Shown piece by piece: positions 6,232-11,377 of a stretch of 11,377 bases of DNA. The notes under the pieces are model-generated. The model saw only the letters and a program-made list of their open reading frames with translations. It searched no databases and had not been told where the DNA came from. This DNA comes from an uncultured Oscillospiraceae bacterium (GTDB taxonomy: Bacteria > Bacillota > Clostridia > Oscillospirales > Ruminococcaceae), in NCBI GenBank assembly GCA_910578255.1, contig CAJTQM010000038.1, forward strand, positions 539-11,915, in the 5' to 3' direction. The number at the start of each line of letters is the position of its first letter. Within the stretch, counting starts at the first letter, position 1. Position numbers and translations under genes: made by a program.

Positions 6232-7770
6232 ATGAAAGAGATTGTTACGGTTGACAGAATGTATAAAATCGAAGAAGCCAGTGATGAAGCAGGCATGAGT
6301 TATCTGCGCTTAATGGAAAACGCAGGTAGTGCCGCTGCCGCCTTCATCCGCAAGCGGGTAGATGTACGCGGGCGAAACTGCGTGATTGTTGCGGGAAAGG
6401 GAAACAACGGCGGAGATGCATTTGTAGTAGCGCGAAAACTGCTGGAGCATGTTGGGAATCTATCGGTGATTTTGGCGGATGGACTTCCCAACACCGGCCA
6501 GAGCAAAGAAATGCTCAACCGGCTTTTGCAGCTGGGTGCTGAGGTCCTTCCGTTTGGAACAGATCAAAAGCTTGCTGCCCAAAAGCTTGCCGAGGCCGAC
6601 TTGATTATTGACGGAATTTTCGGCACCGGCTTTCGCGGTGAAATCCCACAGGACTTGCAGCAGCTTTTTGTACAGATTAATCACGCGGTAGCGGCTATTT
6701 TTTGCTTGGATGTCCCCAGCGGTGTTTCTGCCCGAAACGGTCTTGCCGCAAAAAACGCGATACAGGGGGATTTTACCATCGCTTTCCACTGCATAAAGGC
6801 AGGGATGCTATATGATCCGGCCCGCAAATATTTGGGCGAAACGCATGTGGTCTCGATTGGGGTGCCGGACGACTTGGGAGAAGAGGCTCTGGCGGACGGA
6901 ATTTTGGTGGAAGAGGAGGAGGTTTTTTCTGTTTTGAAAAAACGTCCGGCCGATTCGCATAAAGGGTATTACGGGCACTTATTGAATCTTTGTGGAAGCA
7001 CCAGACTGCCAGGAGCGGCAGTGCTGTCCGCTATGGGCGCGGCTCGGGTAGGTGTGGGACTTTTGACGGCGGCGTCTCCAGCTGCCGTTTTGCCGTCTTT
7101 GATATCGCGGCTTCCTGAGGCGATGACGCTTCCCCTACAAACCGACGATGACGGCCTGATAAGCTTAGAAAACAGCGCTGAAATTGAAAAGGTGCTGAAA
7201 AAAACAAGCGCCTGCCTGATTGGTTGTGGAATCGGAAGAAAAGATGAGCTGTCGGACCTATTGGAAAAAATACTCTGCTGCGCCTCCTGCCCGGTGGTAA
7301 TCGACGCCGATGGCATAAACAACCTGTCCGGCCGCATAGAAATGTTACATCAGGCGAAAGGGCCGGTCGTTTTAACACCGCATATGGGGGAGATGGCTCG
7401 GCTTTTGGCAATTTCCACAGACGAACTGCGGGAAAATCGCATGGAGATCTTAAAGCGTTTTGTAAAAGAATTTGGCGTAATCGTTGTGTTGAAAGATAGC
7501 GTGACGACGATTTTCGAACCCGGCGGAACCTTTTTTGTCAATCAAACCGGCAATGCCGGCCTGGCAAAAGGCGGAAGCGGCGATCTTTTAGCCGGAATGA
7601 TCGCGGGTTTTTGCGCGCAGTCGATTCCGCCCATAAAAAGCGCTGTCTGTGCGGTATATTTGCACGGCCGGGCGGCGGATCTTTGCGCGGTGAGACAATC
7701 CCAGTACAGTATGCTGCCCAGCGATCTTTTGGAAGATCTAGCGGAAATCTTTGTCAAACATGGCCTGTGA
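6232..7770 (+). CDS. nnr: Bifunctional NAD(P)H-hydrate epimerase / ADP-dependent NAD(P)H-hydrate dehydratase
   Basis: This cytosolic enzyme repairs the damaged cofactors NADHX and NADPHX. The N-terminal YjeF_N domain (about 1-215) interconverts the R and S epimers; it shows the GKGNNGGDAFVVAR motif at 55-68, DGIFGTGFRGEI at 127-138 and LDVPSGV at 159-165. The C-terminal ribokinase-like YjeF_C domain (about 235-512) dehydrates the S form using ADP; it shows GHLLNLCGSTRLPGAAVLSA at 248-267, VVIDADGINNL at 355-365, LTPHMGEMARLL at 381-392 and the anion-hole motif AKGGSGDLLAGMIAGF at 445-460. The 512 residues fit the usual fused enzyme. Both active-site regions look intact; the first glycine motif ends NNGGDA rather than the common NNGGDG. 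The ATG at 6232 follows AGGAGG by 10 bases. The lipoprotein gene begins 24 bases after its stop. Confidence 0.97.
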   Translation: MKEIVTVDRMYKIEEASDEAGMSYLRLMENAGSAAAAFIRKRVDVRGRNCVIVAGKGNNGGDAFVVARKLLEHVGNLSVILADGLPNTGQSKEMLNRLLQLGAEVLPFGTDQKLAAQKLAEADLIIDGIFGTGFRGEIPQDLQQLFVQINHAVAAIFCLDVPSGVSARNGLAAKNAIQGDFTIAFHCIKAGMLYDPARKYLGETHVVSIGVPDDLGEEALADGILVEEEEVFSVLKKRPADSHKGYYGHLLNLCGSTRLPGAAVLSAMGAARVGVGLLTAASPAAVLPSLISRLPEAMTLPLQTDDDGLISLENSAEIEKVLKKTSACLIGCGIGRKDELSDLLEKILCCASCPVVIDADGINNLSGRIEMLHQAKGPVVLTPHMGEMARLLAISTDELRENRMEILKRFVKEFGVIVVLKDSVTTIFEPGGTFFVNQTGNAGLAKGGSGDLLAGMIAGFCAQSIPPIKSAVCAVYLHGRAADLCAVRQSQYSMLPSDLLEDLAEIFVKHGL

Positions 7771-7794
7771 TTTCTTTTTAAGAAGGTGCCATTT

Positions 7795-8325
7795 ATGAAA
7801 GGCCGTCTGCTTTTTTGCCTGTTTACAGCTGTTTTTCTTCTGTTTTTGCCGGGATGCAAAACAAAGGCGGCTCCTTTACAGCTTCCCTCCCAACTGGCAC
7901 AGCCCTTTAAGGCAAAAGCCATTATAGAATATGATGGCTTATCCATATCGACCCTGTTTTCGAAAGAAGCAGAAAATCGCTTTCACCTGGAATTTCAAGG
8001 GCCAAAGCCTCTGGAAGGGATGTCCATGCTTTTTGAGACAGACCTGGTTACGATTTCCTATCGGGGGCTGACCGGCAGCTACCGACCCGGGTCTTTGCCT
8101 CAGGCGGCGGTAGGGCAGCTGCTGACCGAGGCTGTCGGCCTGCTTTGTCAGGGCGAAAAGATTCAGCTGGAGTTAGACGGATCCGCTCTAAAGGCAACAG
8201 GTGTGTTGACCGGCAAGGAGGATTCTTTTGCCGCTGTGATTGACGCTTCATCGGGAACGCTGAAAACCCTTGTCATTCCCGATCGGGATTTTGGGGTCAC
8301 TTTTGAAGATTTTTCGTTTCAATAA
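7795..8325 (+). CDS. Small lipoprotein, LolA/LolB-like fold suspected
   Basis: The product has 176 residues. It starts MKGRLLFCLFTAVFLLFLPGC, a lipoprotein signal with the lipobox L-P-G-C ending at Cys21, so the mature protein should be lipid-anchored on the outer face of the cytoplasmic membrane. The rest, with an 'FKAKAIIEYDGLS' strand, then 'FHLEFQGPKPLEGMSMLF' and 'LVTISYRG', resembles the half-barrel LolA/LolB or lipoprotein-carrier type fold seen in other clostridial lipoproteins. That resemblance is inference from strand pattern only, and no substrate can be named. I chose the ATG at 7795, with AGAAGG 8 bases upstream; a GTG at 7786 overlaps the ribosome site. It follows nnr by 24 bases, so the two are probably one operon, and it ends within the shared convergent terminator. 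Confidence 0.85.
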   Translation: MKGRLLFCLFTAVFLLFLPGCKTKAAPLQLPSQLAQPFKAKAIIEYDGLSISTLFSKEAENRFHLEFQGPKPLEGMSMLFETDLVTISYRGLTGSYRPGSLPQAAVGQLLTEAVGLLCQGEKIQLELDGSALKATGVLTGKEDSFAAVIDASSGTLKTLVIPDRDFGVTFEDFSFQ

Positions 8326-8378
8326 AAGCAATATAAAAGCCTGACGGTATTTCCGTCAGGCTTTTATATTGCTTTTAT
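8322..8378. terminator. Shared bidirectional terminator of convergent genes
   Basis: A perfect 26-bp stem (8322-8347 with 8353-8378) and a 5-base TATTT loop. The GC-rich inner stem GCCTGACGG/CCGTCAGGC is bordered by AAAA on the left and TTTT on the right, so it works in both directions. The outer stem includes the TAA of the lipoprotein gene (8323-8325) and the last base of the kinase stop codon (8378-8380). Confidence 0.95.
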
Positions 8379-9328
8379 CAGTCGTTTTCAGGTTCTTTAT
8401 AAAATTCGCGTATTAAAGAATCGGCGCTTAGATAGCGGCTGTCGCAGGAGGCAAACGGATCGTATCCCGCGCGAAGTTCTTTTACCATTTCCTGAGAGGG
8501 AGCATCCGCCGGATAATCAACCAACGCAGCCTTGATTTTATCGCGGTACAAAAACGGTTCAAAACCATGGGTCGTGTTGATATGAATATCGGCCGAAGAT
8601 CGGTATGGGCGGATGTATAACTCTTCGCCCCGAAGAACCTTATCCCACATGGCGATTGTATCGTCCGCCGTGGAGCCCCGGGCAATCTGGTCGCGGATGA
8701 TTCTTCTCGTCAGGCGAAGCTGCCTGCCGGAAAGAAGAATCCCGTGGTCCGATAAAACAAAGTCGCTATGTACGCTGACATAAATGCCAATACACCGCTG
8801 ACTGCCCATCGCCGAAAAGAAAAGCGGGTTTAAAGCGTGCAGTCCCTCAAAAATCAGATAAGAATCGGGAGCATAAGAGACATGGAAAGTTTTTTCGCGC
8901 CGGCAGCCCTTGTGAAAATCAAAAAGAGGAAAATTCGCTTCTCTTTTCTCCCACAGCTGCTGCATCAGCTGCTGGAAATACGCGATATCCAGTCCTTCGA
9001 TGGTTTCAAAATTTAAGCTTCCGTCTTCCCAGGTGGGAAGTTCGTTTCTGGAACGGTAAAAATTATCCAGAGAAATCCGCTCGGCGTTTTTTCCACGGGC
9101 CCGCAGGTGGGAAAGCAGTTTTTTTGACGTTGTTGTTTTTCCGGATGAAGATGGCCCGGCCAGAAGGATAATCGTCGCCCGCCTTTCAATTACATAATCG
9201 CAGACCTTTTGAATTTTACGGTCAAACGCATCCTCTTCCTCTGTAAAAAAAGCTTGCGGATCCTGCGAAAGCTTTTGGGCGGCTTCATTCACCGAGATCG
9301 TTTCCATTTCTGTCTGATACCGTTTCAC
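8378..9328 (-). CDS. Uridine-kinase-like nucleoside kinase
   Basis: This P-loop kinase of the uridine kinase/phosphoribulokinase family has 316 residues. It probably phosphorylates a nucleoside with ATP or GTP in the cytosol; the substrate cannot be told from sequence. Visible motifs: a helical N-terminal part (1-50), Walker A GPSSSGKTT at 58-66, SLDNFY at 86-91 (the usual SLDDFY substrate and metal region), FEGLHALNP at 160-168, and the lid-type RLTRRIIRD at 205-213. Many clostridial relatives carry an N-terminal TGS/ThrRS-like part that roughly doubles the length; it is absent here. The start is GTG at 9326-9328, with AAGGAGG 8 bases upstream; the first ATG, seven codons in, lacks such a site. 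It has its own promoter just after the DUF6514-like gene and converges with the lipoprotein gene. Confidence 0.92.
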   Translation of the reverse strand: MKRYQTEMETISVNEAAQKLSQDPQAFFTEEEDAFDRKIQKVCDYVIERRATIILLAGPSSSGKTTTSKKLLSHLRARGKNAERISLDNFYRSRNELPTWEDGSLNFETIEGLDIAYFQQLMQQLWEKREANFPLFDFHKGCRREKTFHVSYAPDSYLIFEGLHALNPLFFSAMGSQRCIGIYVSVHSDFVLSDHGILLSGRQLRLTRRIIRDQIARGSTADDTIAMWDKVLRGEELYIRPYRSSADIHINTTHGFEPFLYRDKIKAALVDYPADAPSQEMVKELRAGYDPFASCDSRYLSADSLIREFYKEPEND

Positions 9329-9393
9329 AATCGCGTCCTCCTTGCTGTCAATTTGTAAAGAGTAAACTCTAAAATAGAAATAGACCTGCCGTT

Positions 9394-9422
9394 ATCATAG
9401 CATTTTTTCCGTCCTCTTTCAA
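9394..9422 (-). promoter_or_regulatory. Promoter of the nucleoside kinase gene
   Basis: On the minus strand there is a -35 TTGAAA (9417-9422), exactly 17 bases, and an extended -10, TGC followed by TATGAT (9394-9399). The -35 begins only 3 bases after the stop codon of the preceding gene. The leader is about 60 bases. Confidence 0.8.
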
Positions 9423-9425
9423 GGC

Positions 9426-9698
9426 TTACCATTCCATATCGCTTAACACGTCCTCTAAATGGATGGGAAAAACGTGTTTTGCGGCAAGATCGTAAAGAAT
9501 GGCATAGGCTTTTTCAAAGGTGTTTGCCAATCGCGGATGAACCCAGCAAAGGGCATCCTCATTCCTTGCGCCTTCGGAAAAGCAGCGAATGGCGTATTCC
9601 TGCTTGCATTGGCAGGACTGTTCCAGCAGCGCATAACCATACTGAAAGTCCTTTTCTTCTTCAGATTTCCACCTCGTATGTAACACACAAATTTCCAC
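9426..9698 (-). CDS. Small protein, DUF6514-like
   Basis: The 90-residue product starts MEICVLHTRW. Its C-terminal end, with an 'AYAILYDLAAKHVFPIHLEDVLSDM' type sequence (residues 64-88), matches the closing pattern of clostridial DUF6514 proteins, which usually end in 'LC-...LSPIHL-DV-EDFL'. The middle is less like that family and contains five cysteines in all (4, 29, 31, 39, 51). There is no signal peptide or membrane segment. The function is unknown; in spore-formers these small proteins are widespread, but I cannot assign a role. The start is GTG at 9696-9698, with an AAGGA site 10 bases upstream. A competing minus frame begins ATG at 9709 but gives a composition unlike a folded protein. 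It has its own promoter upstream and no clear terminator before the kinase promoter. Confidence 0.7.
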   Translation of the reverse strand: MEICVLHTRWKSEEEKDFQYGYALLEQSCQCKQEYAIRCFSEGARNEDALCWVHPRLANTFEKAYAILYDLAAKHVFPIHLEDVLSDMEW

Positions 9699-9766
9699 AG
9701 CATTAGCATCCTTTCCGCTTTAGTTCCTGCTTTTCAGTATAAACGCAAACGACGAAAATTGATACA

Positions 9767-9795
9767 AGTATATTTTGGTAAACAAGACTTTACAA
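9767..9795 (-). promoter_or_regulatory. Promoter of the DUF6514-like gene
   Basis: On the minus strand there is a -35 TTGTAA (9790-9795), 17 bases, and a -10 TATACT (9767-9772). A second TATACT at 9736-9741 lacks a good -35. The predicted leader is about 60 bases. Unlike most others here, the -10 has no TGC before it. The rest of the 9699-9874 gap shows no clear terminator after mgtE. Confidence 0.6.
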
Positions 9796-9874
9796 TCAAA
9801 CCGAAAGAGGACAGGCGGTGGAAAAGGCGGATTTGTGCCGTGCACCAATAACCATACGGAGGGAATGATCCTTC

Positions 9875-11212
9875 TTATGCCAAATGCAGCAGGATCGAGG
9901 CGATATTAAAGTAAACGATTAAGGAAAGCGCATCTACAATGGTGGTGATAAAAGGGCTTGCCATCACCGCCGGATCAAATCCGATACGCTTTGCGAAAAT
10001 CGGAAGCGTACAGCCGGTGATTTTGGCGATGGTTACTGTGATGACCAACGTTAGACACACAATCAGCGCGACGGGAAGCGCCACCCGGTCCAAAAGCATC
10101 ATTTTAGCAAAATTGGCGGCAGACAGGGTCAGTCCACAAAGAATGGCGACGCGGGTTTCCTTCCAAATGATTGGAAAAAGGTCGGTCCATTGAATTTCCC
10201 CCAGGGAAAGGCCGCGGATGATGGTGACCGAAGCCTGGCTGCCGGCGTTTCCGCCGGTATCCATCAGCATGGGAATAAAAGCGGTGAGAAGGACCTGAGC
10301 CGCCAGAGCGCTCTCATAAATCTGGATAATCTTTCCTGTGAAAGTGGCGGATACCATTAACAAAAGCAGCCACGGGACCCGCTTTTTCCAAATGTCCATC
10401 ACGGTGGTTTTTAAATAGGGCTTTCCCGTAGGGGTGATCGCAGCCATTTTTTCAATATCCTCGGTATTCTCCTGCTGCAAAACATCCATGGCGTCGTCGA
10501 AGGTGACGATGCCGACCAGGCGGTTTTCCTGATCCACCACCGGCAAGGCGAGAAAATCGTATTTTTGCAGCTGCTTGGCAACCTTTTCTTTGTCGTCCAA
10601 CGTCGAGGCGGCGATGACATGCGTCTGCATAATATCGCCGATAACCACCGTTTGGGGGGCCAGCAGCAGATCCTTTACCGTGACAAGCCCTTCCAGCCGC
10701 CTGTCTGCATTGATCACATAGCAGGTGTAGATGGTTTCCTTGTCGACCCCGGTGGCGCGGATACGAGAAAACGCTTCTTCAACCGTCATTGTCTTTTTTA
10801 AGTCGACGTATTCGATGGTCATAATGCTGCCGGCACTGTCCTCCGGGTAATGGAGAATTTCGTTGATTTCTTTGCGAACCTCAGAACTTGTCTGCCGCAG
10901 AATTCGCTTGACCACGTTGGCGGGCATCTCCTCAATCATATCCACCGTGTCGTCGAGGTATAATTCCTCCAGTACCTCCTGCAACTCCCGATCGCTAAAG
11001 GCCTGGATCAAAATTTCCTGAAGGTCGTTGTCCATTTCAGCGAACGCTTCCGCTGCCAACTCCTTTGGAAGAAGGCGGTAGATCAAAAGCAGGTTTTCCT
11101 GCGGTATTTCCTCTAAGATTCCGGCGATATCAACCGGATTCATTTCGCTCAACAGGGTTTTAAGCTGAGAAAAATTTCTTTTTTTTAACAACTCCAACGC
11201 TTTTTCTGTCAT
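9875..11212 (-). CDS. mgtE: Magnesium transporter MgtE
   Basis: This dimeric Mg2+ channel/transporter of the cytoplasmic membrane has 445 residues, the normal length. In order: an N-terminal helical superhelix domain (about 1-130, with the DIAGILEEIP repeat region); a tandem CBS pair (about 131-255, including SAGSIMTIEYVDL at 126-138 and a second CBS with LPVVDQENRLVGIVTFDDAMD at 223-243); a connecting plug helix; then five membrane helices (about 278-445). Signature residues are in place: PMLMDTGGNAGSQ at 314-326 and Asp427 in the last helix (ITTIVDALS), matching the pore aspartate known from Thermus thermophilus MgtE. Family knowledge says Mg2+ bound to the cytosolic domains closes the pore. 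The ATG at 11210-11212 follows AGGAGG by 8 bases. I could not recognise an M-box in the upstream sequence available, so its regulation is unclear. Confidence 0.97.
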   Translation of the reverse strand: MTEKALELLKKRNFSQLKTLLSEMNPVDIAGILEEIPQENLLLIYRLLPKELAAEAFAEMDNDLQEILIQAFSDRELQEVLEELYLDDTVDMIEEMPANVVKRILRQTSSEVRKEINEILHYPEDSAGSIMTIEYVDLKKTMTVEEAFSRIRATGVDKETIYTCYVINADRRLEGLVTVKDLLLAPQTVVIGDIMQTHVIAASTLDDKEKVAKQLQKYDFLALPVVDQENRLVGIVTFDDAMDVLQQENTEDIEKMAAITPTGKPYLKTTVMDIWKKRVPWLLLLMVSATFTGKIIQIYESALAAQVLLTAFIPMLMDTGGNAGSQASVTIIRGLSLGEIQWTDLFPIIWKETRVAILCGLTLSAANFAKMMLLDRVALPVALIVCLTLVITVTIAKITGCTLPIFAKRIGFDPAVMASPFITTIVDALSLIVYFNIASILLHLA

Positions 11213-11288
11213 TTTTCATTCCTCCTAATCGAATAGATTTCTGCTAGGTAGGAAGCAAAGAACATGAAGCCGGAGAAGCGGTGATAGA

Positions 11289-11377
11289 TCAGTTGGCGCC
11301 CTGCATAGACGCCCTGAAATCCGCTTTTTCCAAAAGATTTTGGCTGTCGGCGTCCATGTTGCCGATACTTCCTGCGT
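11289..11377 (-). CDS. Probable C-terminal end of an unidentified gene (partial)
   Basis: Entering from the right edge on the minus strand, one frame gives 28 residues ending ASMQGAN and then TGA (11289-11291). The composition (AGSIGNMDADSQNLLEKADF...) and codon choice look like a genuine protein tail. The other two minus frames are also open here but are rich in Arg or Trp and look spurious. If real, the gene ends 76 bases before mgtE with no terminator visible between, so it could be in the same operon. The fragment is too short to name a family. Confidence 0.45.
   Translation of the reverse strand, partial: AGSIGNMDADSQNLLEKADFRASMQGAN

Noticed and set aside
9459..9709. Three other open frames over the DUF6514-like gene (both strands)
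   Set aside because: Only the 9426-9698 minus frame gives a recognisable family ending; the others look like shadows.
11213..11377. A second minus frame open to the mgtE start, ending in an ATGA overlap
   Set aside because: An overlapping stop at the mgtE start is attractive, but the Arg- and Tyr-rich translation looks spurious, and the frame ending at 11289 is more protein-like.
1..11377. CRISPR arrays, tRNA or rRNA genes, insertion sequences, toxin-antitoxin or defence gene pairs
   Set aside because: No repeat-spacer pattern, cloverleaf, transposase motif or terminal repeats were seen; apart from the HEAT gene and a few small proteins the content is housekeeping.

Overview
The window reads as a chromosomal housekeeping stretch of a low-to-medium GC Gram-positive bacterium of the class Clostridia, probably an Oscillospirales/Ruminococcaceae-type relative. 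This rests on the gene families (IreB, a T-box controlled pheST, small clostridial proteins of the DUF6106 and DUF6514 type, a stand-alone nucleoside kinase, MgtE), on strong AGGAGG-type ribosome binding sites, on TTG/GTG starts, and on sigma-A promoters with an extended -10. The lineage is inferred from protein recognition; no search was run.

Left part (1-4640, nearly all on the minus strand). From right to left there is a phenylalanine-specific T-box leader with its own promoter, then pheS and pheT 13 bases apart, then a separately promoted ireB followed by a strong terminator, then the start of a small conserved protein that runs off the left edge. The T-box senses uncharged tRNA-Phe and controls both subunits of phenylalanyl-tRNA synthetase.

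Middle (4640-8380, plus strand). A single gene for an all-HEAT-repeat protein sits between a near-consensus promoter and a perfect palindromic terminator. The -35 of the next promoter lies inside that palindrome. It drives a two-TM DUF6106-like protein, followed after a weak hairpin by the bifunctional NAD(P)HX repair enzyme nnr and a LolA-like lipoprotein. This unit ends in a 26-bp perfect hairpin that also contains the stop codon of the convergent kinase gene.

Right part (8378-11377, minus strand). These genes are a uridine-kinase-like nucleoside kinase, a small Cys-containing DUF6514-like protein, the magnesium transporter mgtE, and the probable last codons of another gene at the right edge. 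The first two each have a recognisable promoter.

No mobile element, CRISPR array, tRNA or rRNA was seen. I found no convincing new multi-gene system. The least explained items are the HEAT-repeat gene at 4778-5383 and the small DUF6514-like gene. The best non-coding observations are the two compact terminator arrangements and a TGCTAT core shared by six promoters.
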